Shown here: in pieces, positions 1 through 9,205 of the stretch
Layout of the letters: every line of letters starts with the position of its first letter
Position numbering within the stretch: the stretch's first letter is position 1
DNA from: CAYTTA01 sp964440655
GTDB lineage: Bacteria; Bacteroidota; Rhodothermia; Balneolales; Balneolaceae
NCBI GenBank assembly: GCA_964440655.1
Contig: CAYTTA010000002.1
Coordinates: 62,001-126,000 of the forward strand
Direction: 5' to 3'
DNA length: 64,000 nucleotides
Made by a program: the position numbers and the translations under genes
The notes under the pieces: generated by a model
Databases searched by the model: none
What the model saw: the letters and a program-made list of their open reading frames with translations, nothing else
What the model was told of the DNA's origin: nothing

Positions 1-956
1 TCACCCGGTTCACGGCGGCTCAGATAGCGGGAGTAGTTCTCAATGCCGGCGCAGTACCCCACCTCCTGCATCATCTCGATATCAAAAAGGGTTCTCTGCT
101 CAAGACGCTTCGCCTCAAGCATCCGGTCCTCCCGCTGATAGACATCCAGCCTGTCATAAAGTTCCTCGCGGATCTGTTCGATCGCCTCGGTGAGGCGCCC
201 CTTGCTGGTCACATAGTGGGAGGCGGGGTAGATATAGAACTGGTCGACCGCCTCCAGAATCTCCCCGGTGTCGGGATCAAACCGCTCCATCAACTCGATT
301 TCATCTCCCCAGAAGCGGATCCGGAGAGCATCATCCGAATAGGCGGGAAAGAGATCGACCGTATCCCCGCGAACACGGAACACACCGTGTCGGAACTCGA
401 AATCGTCCCGGCGATAGTGCAGATCCACCAGATCGTAGAGCAGCTTGTCCCGGGAGATCTGCATGCCGCTCTTCAGACGGATGATGAGACGCTCATACTC
501 CGATGGAGATCCGATCCCGTAGATGCAGCTTACCGAGGAGACGATGATCGTGTCACGGCGGCCGGAAAGCAGGGAGCTGGTGGCCCGCAACCGGAGCCGC
601 TGGATCTCTTCGTTGATGGCGAGATCTTTCTCGATGTATTTGTCCTGGGCGGAGATGTAGGCTTCCGGCTGGTAGTAGTCGTAGTAGGAGATGAAGAACT
701 CAACGTTGTTCTCCGGGAAAAAATCACTCAGCTCCCGGTAGAGCTGGGCAGCCAGCGTCTTGTTGTGGCTCATCACCAGTGTGGGCTTCCCCACATTCTC
801 GATCACCCCGGCGATGGTCCGCGTCTTGCCGGAGCCGGTGATACCCAGCAGGGTCTGAAAACGGTCTCCCGCCTCGATCCCTTCCGTAAGCTCACGGATC
901 GCTTTCGGCTGATCTCCCGCGGGGGGCCATGGTGACACAAGCTTGAATTCCGCCAT
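1..956 (-). CDS. uvrB: UvrABC system protein B, N-terminal part (cut by window edge)
   Basis: This is the first ~318 residues of UvrB, the helicase-like damage-verification subunit of nucleotide excision repair, which takes over DNA from UvrA and then recruits UvrC in the cytoplasm. The protein starts MAEFKLVSPWPPAGDQPKAI. It has the Walker A motif GITGSGKT at residues 38-45 and the tyrosine-rich beta-hairpin YYDYYQPEAY at 91-100, which is inserted between DNA strands. The last readable residues, ENYSRYLSRREPG, match the family's conserved ENYSRHLSGR-type segment, so the reading frame stays open to the edge. The C-terminal helicase half and UVR domain lie outside the window. The start ATG is the first in frame before the conserved N-terminus. 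The gene is divergent from tyrA across about 200 bases. Confidence 0.95.
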   Translation of the reverse strand, partial: MAEFKLVSPWPPAGDQPKAIRELTEGIEAGDRFQTLLGITGSGKTRTIAGVIENVGKPTLVMSHNKTLAAQLYRELSDFFPENNVEFFISYYDYYQPEAYISAQDKYIEKDLAINEEIQRLRLRATSSLLSGRRDTIIVSSVSCIYGIGSPSEYERLIIRLKSGMQISRDKLLYDLVDLHYRRDDFEFRHGVFRVRGDTVDLFPAYSDDALRIRFWGDEIELMERFDPDTGEILEAVDQFYIYPASHYVTSKGRLTEAIEQIREELYDRLDVYQREDRMLEAKRLEQRTLFDIEMMQEVGYCAGIENYSRYLSRREPG

Positions 957-1160
957 ATGCCGTAAAATAAGGAAATCCACGGGATGAAACCGGGTTTCGG
1001 CCCTCCTTTTTTCTTACTTTTCACCGATTTGACCCGCGCTGGAAACAGGGCCGGCCCCCCGGAGCAGAATACGGAACGGGTTCCGGAAATGCGTTCCTGA
1101 AAAGGTGCCGGAACGAGCCTGACACCGGCGGGCAGAGCCGATCAACAGCAAGCCGAAATC

Positions 1161-2300
1161 ATGAGTTCAGAGAACGTACAGAATCACCTTCTGGAGCAGC
1201 GGAAGAAGATCGACCGGATCGATGAAGAAATCCTGGACCTGCTGCGGGAGAGGAACGACGTGTCGCGGGAGGTGGTCCGGAAAAAGACCGAGAGTCGCAT
1301 TCCCATCTTCATCGCGGAGCGGGAGAGGGAGAAGACCCTCGATTTCCGTAAGAAAGCGGAGAAACGAGGTCTGGATCCCGACTGGGCGGAAGATTTTCTG
1401 CGGATGATCATGTCCTCCTCGCGGGACAGCCAGTCCAACGAATCGTTTCCCCGGGCGACGCAGGAGAGCAAGCAGATTCTTTTTGTAGGTGGTGAAGGGG
1501 GGATGGGAAAGCTCTACCGCCGCATCGCCGAGAGGACGGGGCATCGCGTCTGGAGCATCGACAAGGGGAACTGGTACCAGCTGGAGGAGATCGCACCGCA
1601 ACTTGACCTGGCCATCGTGACCGTCCCGATCAATGTGACCGAGAGTGTAATCGAGCGTCTCGCCTCCCGCCTGCGGCCCGAGACGATACTGGCCGATTTC
1701 ACAAGCAACAAGACGGGACCGCTGGAGACGATGCTCAGGAGCCATCCCGGTCCGGTTCTGGGACTTCACCCGATGCACGGCCCCGATGTTCCCAATCTCT
1801 CCAAGCAGCTGATGGTGGTCTGTCCCGGAAGAAAAGAGGAGGAGGCCGAATGGTTTATCCGGCAGTGTGAGCTCTGGGGCATGCAGATTCTCAAGGCCGA
1901 TCCGGAAAGGCACGACCATGTGATGCATCTGGTCCAGGGGCTGCGACACTTCGTTGCCCTCCTGCACGGCTCCTTCATGAGGGAGTATGATCTCAACCCG
2001 CTCGACATGCTCGAGTTCTCCAGTCCGATCTACCGTGCCGAACTGATGATGACCGGAAGGATTTTTGCTCAGGATGCCGAACTCTATGCCGATATTGTGC
2101 TGGCGGACGAGGAGCGCCGCGAGCTGCTGCTGCGCTTCTTCGAGCATCATGCCAAGCTGGCGGAGCTGGTGAAAAAGGATGACAAGAGGGGTTTCATCCG
2201 GGAGTTTGAAGCGGTTACCGATTTCTTCGGACGCTTTGCCACCCAGGCGCTGGAGGAGAGCGGCTACCTGATCAACCGGCTTGCCGACCGGTTCGGATAG
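1161..2300 (+). CDS. tyrA: Bifunctional chorismate mutase / prephenate dehydrogenase
   Basis: This enzyme converts chorismate to prephenate and then oxidises it with NAD+ to 4-hydroxyphenylpyruvate, the tyrosine branch of aromatic amino acid synthesis. Residues 1-90 form the helical AroQ-type chorismate mutase domain (RKKIDRIDEEILDLLRERN). A Rossmann dehydrogenase domain follows, with a nucleotide loop GGEGGMG at 110-116 and GLHPMHGP at 201-208. At 379 residues it matches the length and domain order of the E. coli T-protein rather than stand-alone TyrA. The ATG has no clear ribosome-binding site, as is common in Bacteroidota-like genomes. It is transcribed away from uvrB and converges on mrp, with a short hairpin between the two genes. 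Confidence 0.93.
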   Translation: MSSENVQNHLLEQRKKIDRIDEEILDLLRERNDVSREVVRKKTESRIPIFIAEREREKTLDFRKKAEKRGLDPDWAEDFLRMIMSSSRDSQSNESFPRATQESKQILFVGGEGGMGKLYRRIAERTGHRVWSIDKGNWYQLEEIAPQLDLAIVTVPINVTESVIERLASRLRPETILADFTSNKTGPLETMLRSHPGPVLGLHPMHGPDVPNLSKQLMVVCPGRKEEEAEWFIRQCELWGMQILKADPERHDHVMHLVQGLRHFVALLHGSFMREYDLNPLDMLEFSSPIYRAELMMTGRIFAQDAELYADIVLADEERRELLLRFFEHHAKLAELVKKDDKRGFIREFEAVTDFFGRFATQALEESGYLINRLADRFG

Positions 2301-2374
2301 GATCAGACGGGATCTGACAGGGCCACAGAGAGGCCACGAGAGGTAATCCGATCAGGGCCGGATGGTAGAGATGT

Positions 2375-2396
2375 CCATGCCGGAATCCGGTCATGG
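2375..2396. terminator. Hairpin between convergent tyrA and mrp
   Basis: A nine-base-pair inverted repeat, CCATG-CCGG with a three-base loop and one bulged T, lies between the converging ends of tyrA and mrp. No T-run follows on either strand, so it is not a classical intrinsic terminator. It may be an RNA 3' end stabiliser or a Rho-assisted stop. Confidence 0.35.
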
Positions 2397-2430
2397 CCGG
2401 AGCCGGGTACTGACGGATACGGATCGGGTA

Positions 2431-3549
2431 TCAGGGCCGGAATCTGATCTCCACTTTCTGCGCCTTCTCTCCTTCCTGAATGGAGAGGATCTCCTCCACC
2501 CGGTCGGTGATCTCCAGAAATGCCTGTGCCGCCGCAGAACCGGGTTCGGCAATCACTACCGGCGTGCCGCGGTCGCCTGCCTGCATGACCGGTTCACGCA
2601 GCGGAATTTCACCCAGGAAGGGCACTTCCAGCCGGTGGGCGAGATTGCGGGCTCCGTGTTTTCCAAAGATGTAGTACTTCTTTTCGGGCATGTCCTCCGG
2701 AGTGAACCACGCCATGTTCTCGATGACCCCAAGGACGGGGACCTGTACTTTCTGAAACATCGACACCCCCTTGCGCACATCATCCAGCGCCACATTCTGG
2801 GGAGTGGAGACAATGATGGCTCCGGTGAGAGGGACCGTCTGCACAATGGTGAGCTGGATATCACCGGTTCCCGGGGGCAGATCCAGAACAAGATAGTCCA
2901 GCTCTCCCCAGGCCACTTCCTGCATGAACTGCTTCACGGCACTGGTTACCATCGGCCCGCGCCAGATCATCGCCTGATCGGTATCAATCAGAAAACCCAT
3001 GGAGACAAGGTGGACCCCGTGTTTCTCGATGGGAACCAGCTTCTTGTCCACGGTGATGTCGGGCCGTTCTGTAACGCCGAACATGGTGGGCACACTGGGC
3101 CCGTAAATATCGGTGTCGAGCAACCCCACACGGGCGCCTTTCCTGGCCAGGGATGTGGCGAGGTTTGCGGCCACGGTGGACTTGCCAACACCCCCCTTGC
3201 CTGAGGCGACCGCAATGATCTGCCGGACGCCCGGAAGGATCGGTTCCGGCTCATGACTCTCCGGATGTTCCGGCCCGGATCCCTTTTCACGACCTTTGGA
3301 AAGGTTGATGCCGACAGTGATGTCCACCACCGCCTCCCTGTCGATGAACCGGTGGATCGCCTCCTCGCACCGCTGTTTGAGTTCATTGGCGAGCCGTTCG
3401 TTCCTCTCCGGAAGCTCCAGGGTGAATGAGATATATTTTTCCTGGATGATGATGTCCTGGATCATCCCGAGTTCTACCAGATCCCGGCTTTCGGAGGGGT
3501 GAAGAACATGGGAGAGGGCGGTCAGCAGCTGCTCTTTCTGAATGGACAT
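2431..3549 (-). CDS. mrp: Mrp/ApbC-family P-loop ATPase (iron-sulfur carrier family)
   Basis: This is a cytoplasmic P-loop NTPase of the Mrp/ApbC/NBP35 family, thought to carry and deliver Fe-S clusters. Residues 1-85 form a DUF59/MIP18-like domain. A deviant Walker A motif GKGGVGKS follows at 117-124, then the family motifs DTDIYGPS and DLPPGTGD. The usual CxxC pair that binds the bridging cluster is absent: the matching segment reads MAWFTPEDMPEKKYYIFG, with no cysteine. From memory, Mrp proteins of Bacteroidota have the same replacement, so this looks like a lineage variant rather than decay. At 372 residues it is full length. It may act as an ATPase partner with a different cluster-binding mode. 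Confidence 0.9.
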   Translation of the reverse strand: MSIQKEQLLTALSHVLHPSESRDLVELGMIQDIIIQEKYISFTLELPERNERLANELKQRCEEAIHRFIDREAVVDITVGINLSKGREKGSGPEHPESHEPEPILPGVRQIIAVASGKGGVGKSTVAANLATSLARKGARVGLLDTDIYGPSVPTMFGVTERPDITVDKKLVPIEKHGVHLVSMGFLIDTDQAMIWRGPMVTSAVKQFMQEVAWGELDYLVLDLPPGTGDIQLTIVQTVPLTGAIIVSTPQNVALDDVRKGVSMFQKVQVPVLGVIENMAWFTPEDMPEKKYYIFGKHGARNLAHRLEVPFLGEIPLREPVMQAGDRGTPVVIAEPGSAAAQAFLEITDRVEEILSIQEGEKAQKVEIRFRP

Positions 3550-3703
3550 GACAGGTGGATCAAATGGGAACCAATTTGTTCATTGTATGGTGGAAATATA
3601 CGGGTTTATCCGTCTTTATTCAGATTGAATAGACACGGGGAGGATGCGTGGAAGTTCAGGCGGGATGCCGGAGAGCTCTTTCTTACGGAGCCGCAGGGCG
3701 GTG

Positions 3704-3720
3704 TCCTCCGTCACGGAGGA
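3704..3720 (+). promoter_or_regulatory. Hairpin in the gcvT leader
   Basis: A perfect seven-base-pair inverted repeat, TCCTCCG-tca-CGGAGGA, sits about 95 bases upstream of the gcvT start in the 266-base gap between the divergent mrp and gcvT genes. The flanking sequence did not match the glycine riboswitch core motifs I know. It could be an operator or a leader-RNA stem. The rest of this gap shows no gene. Confidence 0.3.
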
Positions 3721-3815
3721 AACCCGGCCTGTATACATTTTGAACAGAATAAAGTGTGATTTTGGTTACCTTTGGCACGGGCCGAAGTGATCGGCAACGA
3801 ATTTCATCGGATAGG

Positions 3816-4934
3816 ATGACTGAAGAGATACCGGCGGCAGGCCGCACACCGCTCTATGAGAGGCATTGCGGGCTCGGAGCGAAAATGATCCCATTCGGCG
3901 GTTTTGAGATGCCCCTCTACTATAAGGGAATCCGTCAGGAACATGAAGCGGTCCGCAGCCGGGCGGGCCTGTTCGATGTCTCCCATATGGGCCGGTTCCG
4001 GCTCTCGGGGCCCGGCGCCCTGAAGCTGGTCCAGATGCTGACGATCAATGATGCCTCCCTGCTGCAGACGGGCCGGGTACACTACACCGCGATGTGCGAT
4101 GAAAAAGGGGGAATAATTGATGATCTGCTTCTCTATCGCACCGCCCCCGACGAGTTTGTCATGGTGGTCAACGCCGCCAATGCGGAGAAGGACCGGCAGT
4201 GGATCCTTTCCCGCCTGGATTCCGGAACAGATTTTCACGATCTGTCGGGCTCGACGGCAATCCTCGCCCTTCAGGGGCCGGGGGCTCAGGAGATTCTTCA
4301 GCCGCTCACGGAGCTGGATCTCGGCGGGATCGCCCCCTTCACGTTTCAGACCGGCACGGTGGCGGGTCAGCCGGATCTGCTTGTCTCCGCGACCGGATAT
4401 ACCGGAGAGAAGGGGTACGAACTCTACATCAATTGCATGAAGGCGGATCCTGTGGCTGTCTGGGAGGCCATACTCGAGCAGGGCCGGCCGGCAGGTCTGC
4501 TTCCGGCCGGACTGGGTGCCCGTGATACCTTGCGACTGGAGATGGGTTATCCTCTTTATGGGAATGAGCTGGACCTGGACACCACTCCTCTGGAAGCGGG
4601 TCTGGGGTGGATCACCCGTCTGAAGAAGGGCGAGTTCATCGGTTCGGAGGCACTCCGCCGGCAAAAAGAGGCGGGACCGGAGAGGCATCTGGTGGGATTT
4701 GTTCTGGAGACACCGCGGAAAATCGCCCGCCCCGGCCATGAGATCCTGAACAGTGAAGGAGAGACGACCGGGAGAGTGACCAGCGGAACCCAATCGTTTG
4801 CTTCGGGTAAAGGTATTGGTCTGGGTTATGTACGCCGCGGGTCCCGGGCATCCGGAGAGAGGATATTCATCCGGATTCGGGAGGAGCTGGTGCCTGCGGT
4901 GGTCCGGAAGCCTCCTTTTTTGAACCGGACATGA
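3816..4934 (+). CDS. gcvT: Glycine cleavage system T protein (aminomethyltransferase)
   Basis: GcvT transfers the methylene group from the aminomethyl-lipoyl H protein to tetrahydrofolate, releasing ammonia, in glycine cleavage. The N-terminus TPLYERHCGLGAKM and the segment GLFDVSHMGRF are signatures of the family. IDDLL at residues 101-105 contains the folate-binding aspartate region. The C-terminal barrel domain ends near residue 372, the usual family length. I chose the ATG here rather than a GTG 60 bases upstream because homologues begin only a few residues before TPLYERH. The other gcv genes are not in the window. A GC-rich hairpin lies in its leader. Confidence 0.93.
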   Translation: MTEEIPAAGRTPLYERHCGLGAKMIPFGGFEMPLYYKGIRQEHEAVRSRAGLFDVSHMGRFRLSGPGALKLVQMLTINDASLLQTGRVHYTAMCDEKGGIIDDLLLYRTAPDEFVMVVNAANAEKDRQWILSRLDSGTDFHDLSGSTAILALQGPGAQEILQPLTELDLGGIAPFTFQTGTVAGQPDLLVSATGYTGEKGYELYINCMKADPVAVWEAILEQGRPAGLLPAGLGARDTLRLEMGYPLYGNELDLDTTPLEAGLGWITRLKKGEFIGSEALRRQKEAGPERHLVGFVLETPRKIARPGHEILNSEGETTGRVTSGTQSFASGKGIGLGYVRRGSRASGERIFIRIREELVPAVVRKPPFLNRT

Positions 4935-5035
4935 TCCGGATATAAAAAGATTCACAAAGAACTTGAACAAGGGCGGTACGGCGCATGGCCGCGGCTGCTG
5001 CATTTTCCGGGAGCGATCAGTTATTTGGGAGTATT

Positions 5036-5794
5036 ATGATGCAGAATATGAATGAGCTTGATGTCTTCTTTTCCGTTCAGACATTTCAGGAAGAGGAGTT
5101 GCGAGGCAAGGATGTGGTTGTGGTCGATGTGCTGAGGGCCTCTTCAACGATCGTGACGGCTCTTGCCAACGGAGCGCGGAGCGTGATACCGGTTGCCGAC
5201 ATGGCGGAGGCAAGCCGGATTGCCCAGAGTGTCGACTCCGACAACGTTCTTCTCTGCGGGGAGAAGAACGGGATAAAAATTGACGGGTATGATCTGGGCA
5301 ACTCACCGCTGGAGTACACTCCGGAAGTGGTGGAGGGAAAATCCCTCATCTTCAACACCACAAACGGGACCCGGGCGATCAAGAAGTCGGCGGCGGGCGC
5401 CTCCGTTCGGGTCGCCTCTTTTCTGAACCTCTCTACGGTTACAGAATCGCTCCGGGAGTCCGATAACGAGATCGTGATCGTCTGTTCCGGATGGAAGGGG
5501 AGGATGTCACTGGAAGATCTGCTGTTGGCAGGCAATCTTATTCATGCGCTCTCCGGCGGGAAACTTTCGGAGAAGGCGCGTGACGGTGCGAAAGTGGCGT
5601 TCGCCCTCTTTGAAAAATTTGGGAAAAATCTGGAATCTGTCATCTTGAACTCTAATCATGCCACCCGTCTCAAGGAGATCGGCTACGGGGAGGTCGACGA
5701 GGATATCCGGTACTGCTGCCAGCGCGACACACTCCGGGTGCTTCCCATTCTGAGGGATGGGATTATTACAGACCACTATGTCAGCAAAACGTAA
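5036..5794 (+). CDS. comB: 2-phosphosulfolactate phosphatase family protein (ComB)
   Basis: ComB removes phosphate from 2-phosphosulfolactate to give 3-sulfolactate, a step of coenzyme M synthesis in methanogens and of sulfolactate formation in some bacteria. Family motifs are DVLRASST at residues 31-38, DLGNSPLEY at 86-94 and NTTNGTRA at 107-114. The 252-residue length is typical. I placed the start at the first of two adjacent ATGs because a GGGAG ribosome-binding site lies just upstream; an upstream ATG adds an unconserved alanine-rich stretch. The gene overlaps the start of ftsK by 17 bases. The partner enzyme, phosphosulfolactate synthase, is encoded 26 kb further on, which makes the assignment of this pathway more credible. 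Confidence 0.85.
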   Translation: MMQNMNELDVFFSVQTFQEEELRGKDVVVVDVLRASSTIVTALANGARSVIPVADMAEASRIAQSVDSDNVLLCGEKNGIKIDGYDLGNSPLEYTPEVVEGKSLIFNTTNGTRAIKKSAAGASVRVASFLNLSTVTESLRESDNEIVIVCSGWKGRMSLEDLLLAGNLIHALSGGKLSEKARDGAKVAFALFEKFGKNLESVILNSNHATRLKEIGYGEVDEDIRYCCQRDTLRVLPILRDGIITDHYVSKT

Positions 5795-8506
5795 AGAGGG
5801 TTTTCAGGGAAGGCTCACCCAGGCCCGCAAGATGGAGATTGCGGGAATTCTGATCATGGCTGTGGCCTGCCTCATCCTGCTCGGAATCGTAACTCACGAT
5901 CCGGGGGACTACGGCATTGTCCGGACGATCCCCGCAAAGGCGATCTTCTCCCCGGAAGGCCCGGCCCTTCAGATTCACAACGGGCTGGGAGTGATCGGAG
6001 CCTACATCTCCTATCTCTTTGTCACCGTTCTGTTCGGTTACATGAGTGCCGCGATCCCGCTGCTTCTTTTCGCGCTTGGATGGACCGTTTTCCGCGGGAA
6101 AGATCTGAACCGCCTCAGCTGGCCGGCTGCCTACGGGAGCTGGTGCATGGTTCTGCTCTCCACACTTTTCGGATGGATCTACAACCGGTTTGAATGGATT
6201 TCCGCCGACTGGGCCGGAAGCTCGGGAGTGGCGGTTGCCCAGATCCTTCACAACATCACCGGACCCGGATCGATTGTCATTCTGCTCGTTCTCATCCTGA
6301 GCACCCTGCTTGTTACCGTGGACCGGGACCTGCAGAAGACGGTGGATGCGATGAAAAGGGGGCTGGAACGGCAGCGGGAGAGACGGAGCATCCGCCGGGA
6401 CGAACGTCTCCGGAGAAGGGAGGAGAAAGCCAGGCTGAGGGAAGAGAAAAGGGCGGAGAAGGAGCGGCTTCGGGAGCAGAGACGGGAAGAAAAAGCCGCT
6501 GCCGCGGCGGTGGCCGCGGAAGCAANNNNNNNNNNNNNNNNNNNNNNNNNNNNNNNNNNNNNNNNNNNNNNNNNNNNNNNNNNNNNNNNNNNNNNNNNNN
6601 NNNNNNNNNNNNNNNNNNNNNNNNNAAGGAAACGGCACCGGAGTCTGCCGATGATGCCTATGAAAAGATTGTCGCCGAGGTGGTGGAAGAGGAGAGCCTT
6701 CTCGGTGATGGACGGGGGGGTGACCCTGCGGTCCGTCGATCGGAAGATGCTCTTGCGGACGAGGTCACGGCGCAGGAGGAGCTGCCGCTTCACGAAATTC
6801 CGCGGGCGGTCCTGGGGAAACCCGGCAGCCCGCAGGGAGGAGCGGGCGGCGGAGGTGCCGCTCTGCCGGGAGAGGAACCGGCCCGCTCCGGGATGGAGGG
6901 AACCGCCGAAACGGGGGAGGATGAGGATGATGTGGAGATCTCGGTCTTCGTGGGCGAAGGGGATGAGGCGGCGGAAGAGCGGGCACTCGACCGTCTCAAC
7001 AAGAGCAAGGCAAAAGAGATTCCCGTAATCCGCTACAAGTTTCCGACGGTAGGGCTTCTGGACTCCCCTCCGCCCGGCGGCAATCATGTCGACATGGAGG
7101 AGATCCGCGAAAACAAGAGGATTATTCTCGACAAACTGAAGCGTCACAAGATCGACATCCTCTCCATCAACGCCATTGTCGGCCCCACGGTGACACTCTA
7201 TGAGCTCGAACCGGCACCGGAGGTGAAGATCAGCCGGATCCAGAGTTATGCCAATGACCTGAAGATGGCCACGGCGGCCCATGGCCTGCGGATCATCGCT
7301 CCCATACCGGGCCGTTCCGCCGTCGGGATCGAGGTGCCGAACAGCACACGGGAGACCGTCTACATCCGCAATGTGATCAACACCAAGAAATTTGTGGATA
7401 CCGGCTACGATCTGCCGGTGGCATTCGGAAAGACGATCGAGAATGAGGTTTTCATGCTCGATCTGACCCGGCTGCCCCACCTTCTCATGGCGGGCGCGAC
7501 CGGATCGGGAAAATCGGTGGGTATCAACACCATCATCACGTGCCTCCTCTACAAGTGCCATCCGGACGACCTGAAATTTGTGATGATCGACCCGAAGAAG
7601 ATCGAGCTCTCCCTCTACCGGAATATCCAGAATCACTATCTGGCGTTTCTGCCCGATGCGGAGGAGCCGATCGTTACCGACACGAGCAAGGCGATGGAGA
7701 CACTCCAGAGTGTCTGCAGGGAGATGGACGACCGCTACGAGCTTCTCAAGATGGCGATGGTCCGCGACATCAAATCCTACAACGCGAAGTTCAAAGCCGG
7801 CGAACTGGAAGAGGAGCTGGGGCACCGTCATCTGCCCTACATTGTGGTCATTATCGATGAACTGGCCGATCTGATGATGACCGCAGGCAAGCAGATCGAG
7901 GAGCCGATTGCCCGCCTGGCCCAGCTCGCACGGGCGATCGGCATCCACCTGGTGGTGGCAACCCAGCGGCCCAGTGTCAACGTGATCACCGGGACGATCA
8001 AGGCCAACTTTCCGGCGCGGATCGCTTACCAGGTCGCTTCACGTGTCGATTCGCGCACCATTCTGGACGTGGGGGGAGCCGACCAGCTGGTGGGCCAGGG
8101 GGATCTGCTCTATACCAACGGCGGGACGATGGTCCGGCTGCAGAACGCCTTTGTCTCCACCGAGGAGGTGGAGAGGATCACCTCCTTCATCGGCAGTCAG
8201 GCGGGATACCGGCAGCCCTACTACCTGCCCGCGATGAATGACGATTCGGGAGAGATTCCCGATCCACTCGATGAGATCGACGAGCTGTTTGAAGCAGCCG
8301 CCCGGACCGTGATACTCCATCAGCAGGGATCGGTCTCGCTTCTGCAGCGGAAACTGAAGATCGGATACAACCGGGCCGGCCGGATCGTCGACCAGCTCTA
8401 TCATGCCGGAATTGTGGGACCTCCCCAGGGGAGCACGGCCCGGGAGGTGCGGATCGAGAGCGACGAAGAGCTGGAGCAGATAATGAGTGAACTGAATGCG
8501 CGCTGA
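5778..8506 (+). CDS. ftsK: DNA translocase FtsK (interrupted by an assembly gap)
   Basis: FtsK anchors at the division septum and pumps DNA to clear and resolve chromosome termini. The N-terminal ~180 residues contain about four membrane segments (for example IMAVACLILLGIV). A charged, alanine-rich linker (RREEKARLREEKRAEKERL) runs into the gap. After the gap come the RecA-like motor, with Walker A GATGSGKS encoded at 7493-7516 and Walker B IVVIIDELADLM, and a C-terminal winged-helix gamma domain (LLQRKLKIGYNRAGRIVDQL). The reading phase differs across the gap, which is explained if the 100 N are a placeholder. The gene is probably intact in the organism. It is followed by a lolA-like gene, as in many bacteria. 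Confidence 0.93.
6526..6625. other. Assembly gap (100 N) inside ftsK
   Basis: Exactly 100 N replace part of the FtsK linker. The codon phase before and after the run does not match, so the true missing length should equal 2 modulo 3 if the gene is intact. The repetitive GAG/CGG-rich linker on the left side is a plausible cause of the assembly break. Confidence 0.97.
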
Positions 8507-9143
8507 TTTCCGGAGATACCCGACTTTTCCTCTTGCTCTATTATTCCTTTTCTCGACTCTGTTCCTTCAGCTCCCGATGCCGGAGCGGTCGCAGGCACAG
8601 ACGCCGCATTTTGCCGAACTGAGAGAACGGTTTGAGGAGGGGGAGATCTTTGCCGCCCGTTTCGATCATGAATACCGCGACTCCTATACCGGCGAGGAGT
8701 CTCTGACCGGGGGGGAAATCTGGATCGGCCGCGAGATGTACCGTGTGGAGAGCCAGGAGCAGATCATGCTGGTAAGGGGCGGGGAGTCCCGGGTCTATGA
8801 CCCGTTGAGGAACCGTCTTCTGATCAGCGAGTATGTGGAAGAGGAGGATGATTTTGCCCCTTCGCGCATGCTTCAGGGCGTGGATGAAACCTATACGGTC
8901 CGGGAAGAGCCGGTGCGGGGCGGAACCCGGGTCATTCTCACTTCCGAAGATCCCTTTTCGGTTTTCAAGCGGGTCGAGATCACTCTCAACAGCCTGGGCG
9001 TGCCGGAACGGATTGAGGCGCGGGACCAGGTCGACAACCTGCTCATCACCCGTTTCCGTAACGGCCGTTTTTCACGGGGAGAGGAATCTCTCTTTGAGCT
9101 CCAGGTTCCGGCCGATGCCGAGCGGATTGATCTCCGGTATTGA
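8496..9143 (+). CDS. lolA: LolA-like outer-membrane lipoprotein carrier protein
   Basis: This is a periplasmic chaperone of the LolA type, which ferries lipoproteins from the LolCDE complex to the outer membrane. The N-terminus carries a signal peptide (FPLALLFLFSTLFLQLP) that ends near AQA. The mature part has the open beta-barrel pattern of the family: LRERFEEGEIFAARFDHEY, then RGGESRVYDPLRNRLLI. At 215 residues it has the usual size. Sequence similarity within this family is low, so the call rests on pattern and context. The gene overlaps the ftsK stop by 11 bases, the same ftsK-lolA adjacency seen in proteobacteria. A LolC/E-type permease is encoded near 27 kb. Confidence 0.75.
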   Translation: MRADFRRYPTFPLALLFLFSTLFLQLPMPERSQAQTPHFAELRERFEEGEIFAARFDHEYRDSYTGEESLTGGEIWIGREMYRVESQEQIMLVRGGESRVYDPLRNRLLISEYVEEEDDFAPSRMLQGVDETYTVREEPVRGGTRVILTSEDPFSVFKRVEITLNSLGVPERIEARDQVDNLLITRFRNGRFSRGEESLFELQVPADAERIDLRY

Positions 9144-9205
9144 TTCTGCCGGATTTCCATTTGCCTTTCTCACTTCGTTAAAGAATTCCAAAAATTTCAG
9201 TCACG

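Noticed and set aside
3499..3759. 86-codon frame over the mrp start and the gcvT leader
   Set aside because: It overlaps the mrp coding start on the opposite strand and shows no domain or ribosome-binding site.
6248..7948. Long minus-strand open frame across the ftsK gap
   Set aside because: It reads through the N run and opposes the FtsK motor domain, which is clearly coding on the plus strand.
5778..8506. ftsK as a frameshifted pseudogene
   Set aside because: The phase change coincides with a placeholder gap of exactly 100 N, so it is an assembly artefact unless shown otherwise.
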